The position numbers and the translations under genes are program-made. A stretch of 64,000 bases of DNA from UBA9865 sp035647835 (GTDB lineage: Bacteria; Bacillota; Dethiobacteria; Dethiobacterales; Dethiobacteraceae). The stretch spans positions 1 to 64,000 of the forward strand of contig DASRMS010000204.1 of assembly GCA_035647835.1 (NCBI GenBank), given 5' to 3'. This document shows positions 1-7,925 of this stretch, in pieces. Under the pieces are notes generated by a model that was not told where the DNA came from, did no database searches, and worked only from the letters and a program-made list of their open reading frames with translations. Position 1 is the first letter of the stretch; the number at the start of each line of letters is the position of its first letter.

Positions 1-102
1 AGTATAGTTACCCCGAACATTTGCCGATACTATAATGGATAAGATTATATAAAAAAGTTAAATGAAACTTGGTAAAATTCTGTAGGAATACTGCGTGTAT
101 TC

Positions 103-132
103 TTGACGATCAGCCAATTGATAGAGTACAAT
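103..132 (+). promoter_or_regulatory. Sigma-A-type promoter of the small selenoprotein gene
   Basis: TTGACG (103-108) and TACAAT (127-132) are separated by 18 bases. A strong Shine-Dalgarno GGAGG lies at 171-175 and a terminator follows the gene, so this is a complete one-gene transcription unit. Confidence 0.6.
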
Positions 133-181
133 TAACAAGTAAAAAGAATATTATGGAATATATTCTGGAAGGAGGATCTGC

Positions 182-388
182 ATGAGTCTACAGGCACGGC
201 AAATTACTGAAGATATGACGATTGCACAAGTCTTACGCCTTAAGCCCAATTCGGTAAAGGTATTTATGGAAGTTGGTATGCACTGTTTTGGGTGAGGTGC
301 TGCAACTGGGGAAACAGTGGCCCAGGCCGCCATGGTTCATGGCGTCGATGTTAGTAAACTAATTGCTGATTTAAATAAGCTACATTAA
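182..388 (+). CDS. DUF1858-type redox protein with in-frame UGA (probable selenoprotein)
   Basis: A 68-residue protein if the in-frame TGA at 293-295 (codon 38) is read as selenocysteine. It starts at ATG 182, 6 bases after GGAGG, and ends at TAA 386-388. The segment before the UGA ends GMHCFG and the reading continues GAATGETVAQAAMVHG, followed by a short helix ending DLNKLH. This is the pattern of DUF1858, the 'hybrid cluster protein-associated redox disulfide' domain. There the motif is normally GMHCxGC, so UGA replaces the second Cys of the CxxC (C35-x-x-U38). Both sides of the UGA are needed for a complete domain, and a hairpin lies just downstream. The gene has its own promoter and terminator. 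The partner and exact redox role are unknown; cytoplasmic location is inferred from the lack of a signal peptide. The alternative, a nonsense pseudogene, fits poorly with UGA falling exactly on the redox Cys. Confidence 0.85.
296..331 (+). promoter_or_regulatory. Candidate bacterial SECIS hairpin
   Basis: Directly after the UGA, GCAACTG (302-308) can pair with CAGTGGC (315-321) with one A-G mismatch, leaving a GGGAAA loop (309-314). Outer bases GGTG (296-299) can also pair with CGCC (328-331). The apical loop starts 16 bases after the U of UGA and begins with G, as expected for a bacterial SECIS read by SelB. This is manual folding only. Confidence 0.6.
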
Positions 389-410
389 AAACCGCGCAAG
401 CGGTTTTTTT
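389..410 (+). terminator. Terminator of the selenoprotein gene
   Basis: AAACCGC, a GCAA tetraloop and GCGGTTT are followed by a T run. It starts directly after the TAA stop codon. Confidence 0.85.
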
Positions 411-830
411 ACTTGTATACTTTCTAATTGACATTAATCATCACCTGCAGCTATAAATTGTCTTTTGCTCTCTGGAGATGACACGAGAGAATGCTAGAGG
501 GAATTTAAGAAAATATTTTTCACTAATGTTAGTTTAACCTTTGTTTTAGTCAAGCTGTGTGGTATAATCGGAATAGTTAGAATAGTTGGATAATGCTTGT
601 TCTAGCGTTAATGACAACTGGTCGCCTTTTAATTTTGGCAAAGCACATAAAAATAGTCGCATCTAAGTTAAACAGCTAGCATCCGAACAAAACCTTGTCA
701 TATTGTTAAGCTATTCCTTCTTAATGATTAGGGAAGTTAGTATGTATAAGGGGGGACGCAATGCTAAGCTAATAACTGATTAGATGACTTGTCGTTGGAC
801 TTTGAAAAATTAAAAAGGAGCGTGAGTTAT
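411..830 (+). other. Non-coding leader region upstream of the GPH transporter
   Basis: About 420 bases without a convincing gene. A TATAAT at 563-568 with a weak TTGTTT at 541-546 is a possible promoter, giving a leader of about 250 bases. A tandem GAATAGTT lies near 570-588. No known RNA family or sigma-54 box was recognised. Confidence 0.4.
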
Positions 831-2222
831 ATGAAAAAGCCGTTAAGCCCAGCTATCAAAACATTTTATGGGTTTGGCGACATGGGCTTTAGCTTGATGG
901 CGTCCGTAGAAACTTTCTTCTTTGTTTATTTTCTTACCAACGTGGCTAAATTTTCCCTGCCCATGGTGGCGATTGTAGGCACCATCACTAGTGTCGCTGA
1001 TGCTGCTTTATCACCTTTCTATGGCGGAATTATTGATGGCACCAAACCAATGAAGTGGGGACGTGTTCGATCCTGGATGCTGCTTTGCCCACCCATTGTT
1101 GTTCCTCTTTATATCTTCCAATACAGCAATATTGGCGCTAACGAAACTGTTGCCGCGGCCATCGTCTGCGCAGGTTCTATCCTCAGCCATATCTTTTGGA
1201 ATCTACCGTGGGTTGCGAACCTTTCTTTAATTTCTGTCTTAGCCAATAATCCAGGGGAAAGAGCATTCTTATCATCAAGACGAGCAACTTGGACGATGAT
1301 TGCTGGCATGCTGTTCTCCTTTATTGGTTCGACCATGGCGATCAAGATTGGTGAGGTAACTGGGAATGAAGCTCTGGGTTACCAGGCACTGGCAGGACTG
1401 ATGGGGCTTGTCTTCCTCATTGGTTACTGGACAGTTTTCAAAATAACTGATGGCTATGAAGAAACAGGTGCCGCAGCACAGGCAAGTGCCGCCAAGGGCA
1501 ATCAAGTGTCTGTTGGCGTTATGTTAAAAAGTGCGCTGCAGAATCCTCCTTTGCTGGTCTTATTGGTGGGTGACTTTTTCCGCTATATGGTGAACTTTAT
1601 TATGTCATCCTCTGCCGCCTACTATTTCACGTATGTGGCCAAAAATATGGCACTACTGCCCATTTATTTGTTCGTCGGCTCTTTAGGCGGCGTAATTGGT
1701 GCTTATTTTGCAGGGATTCTCTGTAATAAGTACTCCACAAGGACAGTTTCAATCTGGGGTCTCTTTGCGATGGCGTTATCCTTAATCGCCTGCAAGTTTG
1801 TGGCCTTCAATATTATCCTGTTCTTTGGCTTAGTGTTAGTGGCACGAACAATGCTTGGCGTGCTATCTGCCTCGATCGTGGCCCTGTACTCGGATGCTGC
1901 TGTCTATAGTGAGTGGAAAACCGGCAAAAGTGCTGCCTCATTTGTCATGGGTCTAATGACGATATCTCTGAAAGCAGCTGTCATTTCCCGGGGCACAGTA
2001 ATTCCGTTTGTGCTGGCTACAGCTGGCTTTGTGGCCTCAGCTGACCCCGCAACTGCTTCTTTAGAATTGCAAAATGCGGTTGTCAACGTTTTTGTCTTGA
2101 TTCCTGGTGTCTTGGCTCTAATTTCTGCCTTTATTATTGGCCTTGGTTATCGCTTAACCAGAGAACGCCTTACTGAATTACAGGCCGAAATTGATGCGAG
2201 AAAAGCAGCAACAGCTCAATAA
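831..2222 (+). CDS. GPH-family (MelB-like) sugar/cation symporter, MFS
   Basis: A 463-residue integral membrane protein with about 12 hydrophobic segments. The N-terminus (KTFYGFGDMGFS) and the following D...P..GxxxDGT loop match the glycoside-pentoside-hexuronide:cation symporter family (MFS_2), which moves sugars, glycosides or related anions with H+ or Na+. ATG 831 is chosen because AAGGAG at 815-820 stands 10 bases before it; an upstream in-frame TTG has no ribosome site. It is monocistronic, with a strong terminator after it. A second member of the family lies at 14156, and both share the late motif ...DA..YxEWKTGKSA. The substrate cannot be read from sequence. Proximity to URO-D-family genes suggests uptake of a methylated or small organic substrate, which is inference. 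Confidence 0.85.
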   Translation: MKKPLSPAIKTFYGFGDMGFSLMASVETFFFVYFLTNVAKFSLPMVAIVGTITSVADAALSPFYGGIIDGTKPMKWGRVRSWMLLCPPIVVPLYIFQYSNIGANETVAAAIVCAGSILSHIFWNLPWVANLSLISVLANNPGERAFLSSRRATWTMIAGMLFSFIGSTMAIKIGEVTGNEALGYQALAGLMGLVFLIGYWTVFKITDGYEETGAAAQASAAKGNQVSVGVMLKSALQNPPLLVLLVGDFFRYMVNFIMSSSAAYYFTYVAKNMALLPIYLFVGSLGGVIGAYFAGILCNKYSTRTVSIWGLFAMALSLIACKFVAFNIILFFGLVLVARTMLGVLSASIVALYSDAAVYSEWKTGKSAASFVMGLMTISLKAAVISRGTVIPFVLATAGFVASADPATASLELQNAVVNVFVLIPGVLALISAFIIGLGYRLTRERLTELQAEIDARKAATAQ

Positions 2223-2244
2223 GTATTTTTATACATGAGGACTG

Positions 2245-2286
2245 AAAAAGGTTGTTAACCATGATCATGGTTAACAACCTTTTTTC
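2245..2286 (+). terminator. Terminator after the GPH transporter
   Basis: A nearly perfect inverted repeat of about 20 bp per arm around GGTTGTTAACCATGAT, centred near 2264, followed by T residues. Confidence 0.9.
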
Positions 2287-2361
2287 TTTTCCGCAGGATG
2301 TATGAACAAGACCTTTTCTCCTAAAACTAAAGATAGCAAATTTTAGGGAGAGCAGGAATTG

Positions 2362-2712
2362 ATGAAAAATCTAGAAGAAATTAAGCAGAAGGAAAAAAGT
2401 GTGCGTGAAACACTTTTATTTAAAACAACAGTTTTACTTGATCAACTACTAACTTATGTCCCGACCCGTTCTATTCTTGCTGTCAACGATATACCTGTGA
2501 AAGTAATCTGTGGTTATGATGGTCAAAAATCGCTGCTGATTAATAAGCGGCCGCTTTCTACTGCGGATGATTGTGAATGGGTTATTGAAAATTACGAGGC
2601 TTTAAAGCAGGCGGTTGAGGAGTTAGTGAATCCAGAAGCAGAAGAAATTCAAAAAGTTATTGAGCGAGCGGAAGAATTAATCGAAAAAGTAGATAATATC
2701 ACTAAAACTTAA
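2362..2712 (+). CDS. Small protein of unknown function, coiled-coil tail
   Basis: A 116-residue soluble protein that I do not recognise. It starts MKNLEEIKQKEKSV, has a central stretch with possible beta structure (around VPTRSILAVNDIPVKVICGYDG) and ends in a highly charged, probably helical tail rich in Glu and Lys (EEIQKVIERAEELIEK). ATG 2362 is preceded by GGGAG (2346-2350) and AGGA (2354-2357). It stands alone between two terminator-like structures. Coding character looks genuine, with a consistent charge pattern and a Shine-Dalgarno, but no function can be assigned. Confidence 0.7.
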   Translation: MKNLEEIKQKEKSVRETLLFKTTVLLDQLLTYVPTRSILAVNDIPVKVICGYDGQKSLLINKRPLSTADDCEWVIENYEALKQAVEELVNPEAEEIQKVIERAEELIEKVDNITKT

Positions 2713-2734
2713 AACGAAGCATCTAGGCTGCTAG

Positions 2735-2770
2735 AACGACATTACTCCTGAGGGGGTCGTGTCGTTTGTT
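2735..2770 (+). terminator. Terminator-like hairpin after the 116-aa gene
   Basis: AACGACA (2735-2741) pairs with TGTCGTT (2760-2766). A T-rich but not pure T tail follows, so it is weaker than other terminators in the window. Confidence 0.5.
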
Positions 2771-2907
2771 GTTTAGATAGGGGACGGTGGAGACGCGTTT
2801 TTATAGTACTTAGGTCCTATTAATAAAGAAATAGCAGGAAAATATGACTAATTGTCGAAAAAGAAAAAGAATAAAAAAAGATGTGTAGCCTGCAGGGGGT
2901 AATATAC

Positions 2908-5463
2908 GTGGAATTAGAGCAAACAATATCAATGGCTATTCCCTTGTTTGCATTTTTTTTGTATACTGGCTTAATGATCTTGAGCATTAAAAGTTCCCAA
3001 ACCAAAGTTACGAGGCTCTTTCAAAACTATCTATTATTGATGATGGATTGGAGTTTAGGCTCTTTTATGATGCGGACAGGCTATGCTCCGGCTCCTTTGT
3101 TTTGGAACCGGATGATGGTTGTCGGCATGACCGGAGTTCCTTTTATCTTTTATCGCTTTAGTGAAGCGCTCTTAAGCAGAGCGCAATCTCTAACCTCTAA
3201 AATAGGATATTTTTTATACGGACTTTTACTCATTGCCAATTTCAAGGGACTTCTTGTGCAGGATGTCATTTTAAGCGCAGGAGATTTAAGTTATACTATT
3301 GGTCCCTTGGCAGTACCATTTGCGCTGATAAGCGGCGGCTATGTTTTACTAGCAACCATTTTATTAGTGGGTGAGGGCTTCAAAAACCCAGCTTCTTTCT
3401 GGTCAAACCGTCTGCTTTATCCTTCCATTGGTACAGTTTTGATGTTTATCGGCTGCACACTAAACTTATTCCCAGAAATCGGCAAGTATCCCTTTGATAT
3501 TCTTACCAATACCATTAATGCTTTTTTACTTACTTATGCCATCTATCGTTACCAGTTACTTAATATTACTATCTCTATTCGCAAAGGTTTAGTTTATTCT
3601 TTTTTAACGGCAATGTTGACGGGAAGTTATTTACTGCTTGTTTACCTTCTAGAGACAGTTATTCGTAATAATTTAGGCTACACAGCTTTTATAATCGCTC
3701 TAATCATGGCCGCGATTATTGCGATTATTTTCGAACCAGTAAAGAACTGGCTACGTGTGCGGATTGATAAAGTGATGTTTGGCGAGATTTATGATTATCG
3801 AAAAACACTGAAGCAGTTTAGTTATCTTAAAGCCTCTATCCTGGATTTGGATGAATTGACACATTCAACTTTGGGCCTTTTAACGAAAGCGCTGCAGGTT
3901 AATTCCCTGGCGCTGTTACTGCTAGATCAAGAAAGTAATTTTTTTGTTTATGCAAGTGTCAATATGGATGAAACTGTAGCCAAGACAGTACGAATTGATA
4001 AAACTAGTCCCATTATCCGTCGTTTAGCGCAGCATAATCCTATTTTAACCTGGCAGGAAATTGAGACGGCACCAGAATTTCAAGGGCTCTGGCAGCTGGA
4101 AAAAGACTTCTTCATTGCCATGCAAATTTCTCATTTTGTGGGCATTAAACTCGGGGGAGAGTTGATTGGCATTCTAGTTTTACCCCATAAATTTTCTCGG
4201 GATCCCTATACAGATGATGACCGTGAGATGTTATTAATGCTGGCTAACGAAGCAGCAGTAGCTATTCAAAACGCGCAGATCTACAGTGAAGTAAAACGTC
4301 AGGCGGTGCGCGATGAACTAACCAAACTTTATAATTACCGTTTCTTCCAGGAGTTCATGGATAAAGAAATTGCCCGCTGTCAGCGTACTAAACAAGTCTT
4401 TTCTGTAATTTATTTAGATCTAGATTTCTTTAAAGCATATAATGATATTTTTGGTCATTTGGCAGGTGATGAAGCGCTGGTCACCGTGGGTCGAGCTATT
4501 AGTGAATCGATACGGCCCTCAGATATAGCTACGCGCATGGGCGGGGATGAATTCGGCATTATTTTGCCCGGTGCGACAAGCCACAATGCCTTGGGGGTAG
4601 CAAAGCGCATTAAAAATGCGGTGCAAGCTTATTTTCCCGGGACTAGCAAGGATAGTGTCCTGACCATCAGCCAGGGGATAGCTACCTATCCGCAACATAG
4701 TCAGAATAAGCAGCAATTGCTTTCCTGTGCGGATACCGCCTTATATGAGGCGAAAAATATGGGACGAAATCGGGTTTGCCTTTATCAACCACAGCTGGTT
4801 AGAAGCGATGGCACCACTGCTAGTAGTACAACTGCTGAAATCGAAAGAAATTTTCTCATACAACAGGTGGAAGATGCTTATTTGTCAGTTATTTATACTT
4901 TAGCGGCAGCCATCAACGCTAAAGATAACTATACTTATCAGCACTCGGAAGCTGTAACTTATTATTCGATAGCCATGGCTGTAATATTAGGTTTTGCTGA
5001 GGAGCAAAAGAAGATTCTGCGTTATGCGGCTATGCTGCATGATATCGGGAAAATAGGTATCCCCGGATATATTCTAAACAAGCCTACTGCCCTGACTAGA
5101 GAGGAGCGGGAAGTCATTGAAAGCCATGTGCTGGTAGCTGAGGGCATCGTCAGTCATACCCCTTACCTACGAGAAGTGGCGCCAATAATTTTGCATCATC
5201 ATGAATCCTATGACGGCACCGGCTATCCGCATGGATTAATAGGTGAAGAAATACCAATAGAAGCCAGAATCTTAACTATCGCTGATGCTTACCATGCTAT
5301 GATCAGTGATCGTCCCTATCGTCAGGGAATGCTGCCTGATGTGGCACTGCAGCAGATGGATAAGTTATCAGGAAGGCAATTTGATCCTAAACTGCTGCCG
5401 ATCTTTGCCAGCATTATCAGAGAACAGCAGAAGCGCAGGGCTGCAGGTGAAGCTTATGCCTAG
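2908..5463 (+). CDS. Membrane GAF-GGDEF-HD-GYP protein, c-di-GMP turnover
   Basis: An 851-residue protein with a likely GTG start at 2908, 7 bases after AGGGGGT; an ATG at 2881 has no ribosome site. Order: about eight membrane segments (first ~250 residues), a GAF-like sensor domain (about 290-460), GGDEF (about 470-625) and HD-GYP (about 665-840). The GGDEF signature (MGGDEFG) is intact near residue 546, so diguanylate cyclase activity is expected. The HD-GYP part keeps HDIGKIGIP near 711, HHHESYDGTGYP near 770 and the IADAYHAM motif, so phosphodiesterase activity is also expected. Which activity dominates is not visible. The gene overlaps the next one by 8 bases, suggesting translational coupling. 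Confidence 0.92.
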   Translation: MELEQTISMAIPLFAFFLYTGLMILSIKSSQTKVTRLFQNYLLLMMDWSLGSFMMRTGYAPAPLFWNRMMVVGMTGVPFIFYRFSEALLSRAQSLTSKIGYFLYGLLLIANFKGLLVQDVILSAGDLSYTIGPLAVPFALISGGYVLLATILLVGEGFKNPASFWSNRLLYPSIGTVLMFIGCTLNLFPEIGKYPFDILTNTINAFLLTYAIYRYQLLNITISIRKGLVYSFLTAMLTGSYLLLVYLLETVIRNNLGYTAFIIALIMAAIIAIIFEPVKNWLRVRIDKVMFGEIYDYRKTLKQFSYLKASILDLDELTHSTLGLLTKALQVNSLALLLLDQESNFFVYASVNMDETVAKTVRIDKTSPIIRRLAQHNPILTWQEIETAPEFQGLWQLEKDFFIAMQISHFVGIKLGGELIGILVLPHKFSRDPYTDDDREMLLMLANEAAVAIQNAQIYSEVKRQAVRDELTKLYNYRFFQEFMDKEIARCQRTKQVFSVIYLDLDFFKAYNDIFGHLAGDEALVTVGRAISESIRPSDIATRMGGDEFGIILPGATSHNALGVAKRIKNAVQAYFPGTSKDSVLTISQGIATYPQHSQNKQQLLSCADTALYEAKNMGRNRVCLYQPQLVRSDGTTASSTTAEIERNFLIQQVEDAYLSVIYTLAAAINAKDNYTYQHSEAVTYYSIAMAVILGFAEEQKKILRYAAMLHDIGKIGIPGYILNKPTALTREEREVIESHVLVAEGIVSHTPYLREVAPIILHHHESYDGTGYPHGLIGEEIPIEARILTIADAYHAMISDRPYRQGMLPDVALQQMDKLSGRQFDPKLLPIFASIIREQQKRRAAGEAYA

Positions 5464-6022
5464 TGCGGCCAGGAACATTATTGCCATGGGCGTGGCCGGG
5501 TATCTACTTCTGCTTATTTATGATTTAGCCTCATTGAGAAAACTACCTTATCGCTTTCTTTTTAGTTTGTTGGGTTATAGTATGCAAGCTTATGCGATTG
5601 TCAGCGCAGCCTTGTTCGAGCAGCAGCTGGCCGTAAGTAAATATCTCTGGTTGTTAGCGTGGCCACTGATGTTGGCTGGTTTAAGCTGGTTACTTTATTG
5701 TCTTTTCCTTTATCCGCCGTTAAGAAGGACTTATCGCGACAAAAAAGGTCCCGCCTTAACAACCGAAGGACCCTATGCTTTGTCTAGACATCCCGGTGTA
5801 TATGGCTATACTTTTTTTGTTTTATCACTAGCTGTCATCAGCCGTTCCCAGCTTTTATTGTCTGCTGGCTGCCTTTGGAGTGTGATTAATCTAATTTATG
5901 TTTTCCTTCAAGATCGTTTTATTTTTATGGCTTTACTAGAGGGATATGAGCAATATCGTCGCAATACACCGATGTTAATCCCCAATTTGCAGAGTATTAA
6001 ACGCTTTTGGGCAACAAAGTAA
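5456..6022 (+). CDS. ICMT/PEMT-like membrane methyltransferase family protein
   Basis: A 188-residue polytopic membrane protein with about five hydrophobic segments. The C-terminal half has EGPYALSRHPGVYGY and a later LLEGYEQYRRNTPMLIP. This is the SAM-binding pattern of the isoprenylcysteine carboxyl methyltransferase / phospholipid methyltransferase superfamily (RHPxY plus E..Y..Y). ATG 5456 overlaps the end of the GGDEF/HD-GYP gene and follows AGGTGA by 6 bases. The methyl acceptor is unknown. Being sandwiched between a c-di-GMP enzyme and a GH3-like enzyme hints at modification of a lipid or small acyl product, which is inference. Confidence 0.75.
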   Translation: MPSAARNIIAMGVAGYLLLLIYDLASLRKLPYRFLFSLLGYSMQAYAIVSAALFEQQLAVSKYLWLLAWPLMLAGLSWLLYCLFLYPPLRRTYRDKKGPALTTEGPYALSRHPGVYGYTFFVLSLAVISRSQLLLSAGCLWSVINLIYVFLQDRFIFMALLEGYEQYRRNTPMLIPNLQSIKRFWATK

Positions 6023-6040
6023 TGCATTTGAGGTGTAATT

Positions 6041-7618
6041 ATGATCACTTTGCAAGAACTACTAAATAAAGATCGTCGCAAAGATGCTTGGCTCAGACAT
6101 TGTGGTTTCATAGACTTGTCGCTGGTCGAGTTTCAAGAGGTGCAGGAAAGATTACTACTGGAGCAAATTGAGATGCTTGCTCGAAGTTATCTTGGCAAAA
6201 AACTTTTACACGGCAACTTCCCTCGTAATGGGGAAGAATTTCGCAAATCTATCCCCCTGACTACCTATCAGGATTATCATCCCTACTTTAAAGATAAACA
6301 GGAAGATATACTACCGTTAAAACCAAGCTATTGGGTCTGCACTTCAGGTGCTATTGATGCTTACGAATATAAATGGGCCCCTTTTCCCCCAGGTTTAGCC
6401 CAAACCCATATTAAGAACTTTCTTGCCTCTGTTATCTTTTCTGTGTGTACTAAAAAGGGGGAGTTTTCGCTTAATGAATACGCTAAATTTTTATACGCCA
6501 TGGCCCCCCCGCCTTATTTGACAGGGATGGTGCCCTATGGCTTAGAAAAAGAGTTCCCCTTTACCTATTTGCCTTCACTAGAAACAGCGGAAAAAATGAG
6601 CTTTGAGGAACGTAACAACGATGGTTTCCGTTTAGGCTTAACCCAGGGGATTGATCTCTTTTTTGGTGTTTCTAGTGTTTTAGTGAGAATGGGAGAAAAG
6701 TTTGCGCAAACTAAAAATGATTTCTCACACCAGGAAAAGTTGAATATACGAGCTTTATTGCGCATGGCCAGGGGAATGGTACGCTGCAAACTACAAAAAA
6801 GAGAACTTTTGCCGCGTGATATCTGGTCACTAAAAGGTATTATTTGTGCAGGAACAGATACTAATTTTTATAAAGAGCGGATTGAATATTATTGGGGGAA
6901 AAAGCCCTTAGAAATTTATGGCGGCACCGAAATAGGTATTGCAGGTACGCAGACCTGGGATTATGAGGGCATGACCTTATTCCCGGATGCAAATTACTGG
7001 GAGTTTATTCCCGAAGACGAGTACTTTCGCTCGAAAGCAGATCTAAATTACCAGCCTACTACCGTGCTGTTGTCAGAATTAAAAGCAGGAAAAAGGTATG
7101 AATTGGTGATTACCAGCCTGAAAGGTGGTGCTTTTGTTCGCTACCGCGTTGGTGATATGATTCGCGTCTTAAGCTTAAAGAATTCAGTCTTGTCCATTGA
7201 TTTACCGCAAATCATCTATGAAGATCGTATTGATGATGTGATTGATCTCGCTGGCTTTACTAGAATCTATGAGCGTACCATTTGGGAAGCTTTAAAAGAG
7301 GCAGGCATAACCCATAGTCATTGGCTGGCTTGCAAAGCATTTACGGGAGGTCATCCCCTGGTGAAATTATACTTGGAGCTGCCTGCGGGCTGCACACAGG
7401 AGTTGATGGAAGATAAAATACACCAAGCCCTGTGTAAGGTTAATGCTGACTATGATGATTTAGGTCACATGATGGCCTATCGTCCACTGCAGCTTGCAGC
7501 AGCGCCTAGTGCTGCTTTTGCGAAACTAAAAGAGAAACAAGGACAGGCGTCGGTCGACCCCGCTATCTTTAGAAGATTTAATCCTCCAGAATACTTAATT
7601 AAGGAACTCTTTGCCTAG
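6041..7618 (+). CDS. GH3-like acyl-adenylating (acyl-amido synthetase) family protein
   Basis: A 525-residue protein that matches the GH3 auxin-responsive-promoter family in layout. An N-terminal segment (SIPLTTYQDYHPYFK) is followed by an adenylate-binding loop region (WVCTSGAIDAYEYKW) and a later IYGGTEIGIAGTQ. The C-terminal half has SFVRYRVGD-like wording, here GGAFVRYRVGDMIRV. Plant GH3 enzymes join carboxylates to amino acids through an acyl-AMP; bacterial homologues are mostly uncharacterised. The usual Ser/Thr-rich P-loop is degenerate here (CTSGAIDAYEYK), so activity is not certain. It sits 18 bases after the membrane methyltransferase and ends at a terminator, so it closes a three-gene operon. 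Confidence 0.8.
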   Translation: MITLQELLNKDRRKDAWLRHCGFIDLSLVEFQEVQERLLLEQIEMLARSYLGKKLLHGNFPRNGEEFRKSIPLTTYQDYHPYFKDKQEDILPLKPSYWVCTSGAIDAYEYKWAPFPPGLAQTHIKNFLASVIFSVCTKKGEFSLNEYAKFLYAMAPPPYLTGMVPYGLEKEFPFTYLPSLETAEKMSFEERNNDGFRLGLTQGIDLFFGVSSVLVRMGEKFAQTKNDFSHQEKLNIRALLRMARGMVRCKLQKRELLPRDIWSLKGIICAGTDTNFYKERIEYYWGKKPLEIYGGTEIGIAGTQTWDYEGMTLFPDANYWEFIPEDEYFRSKADLNYQPTTVLLSELKAGKRYELVITSLKGGAFVRYRVGDMIRVLSLKNSVLSIDLPQIIYEDRIDDVIDLAGFTRIYERTIWEALKEAGITHSHWLACKAFTGGHPLVKLYLELPAGCTQELMEDKIHQALCKVNADYDDLGHMMAYRPLQLAAAPSAAFAKLKEKQGQASVDPAIFRRFNPPEYLIKELFA

Positions 7619-7620
7619 AA

Positions 7621-7662
7621 ACAAAACAACCTGACTTTTTAGCTCAGGTTGTTTTGTTTTTG
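7621..7662 (+). terminator. Terminator of the GGDEF-methyltransferase-GH3 operon
   Basis: ACAAAACAACCTGA (7621-7634) pairs with TCAGGTTGTTTTGT (7644-7657), followed by T residues. Confidence 0.9.
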
Positions 7663-7925
7663 GTAGGTTAATGATCAACATGAACTGCTCTATGCTAAAT
7701 AAGTGAGGGTTTTTAGAGAACTACAAATTATTTTACTGCTGTCTGGAGGTATTAGCCTGAAGTTGTTGAATAATTATCTATTCTTACAGTTTTCATACTA
7801 ATTCTCGTTAGCCAATATTATTAGCAGGAGACGCTAACAGACTGCTTGAGTAAAGTTGATCTTGCTTACTTGAGCCGCTCAATTTTGGGCAGCTTGGTAA
7901 GTCAAAGAAAGGGGAAACTAACTAA

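Noticed and set aside
151..333. Minus-strand 60-codon frame at the left edge
   Set aside because: It is antisense to the selenoprotein gene, which has promoter, ribosome site, terminator and a recognisable domain.
7658..7925. Sigma-54 promoter upstream of the first URO-D-family gene
   Set aside because: TTGC and GG-containing stretches exist, but none has the GG-N10-GC spacing. Only 39494-39509 meets the consensus.
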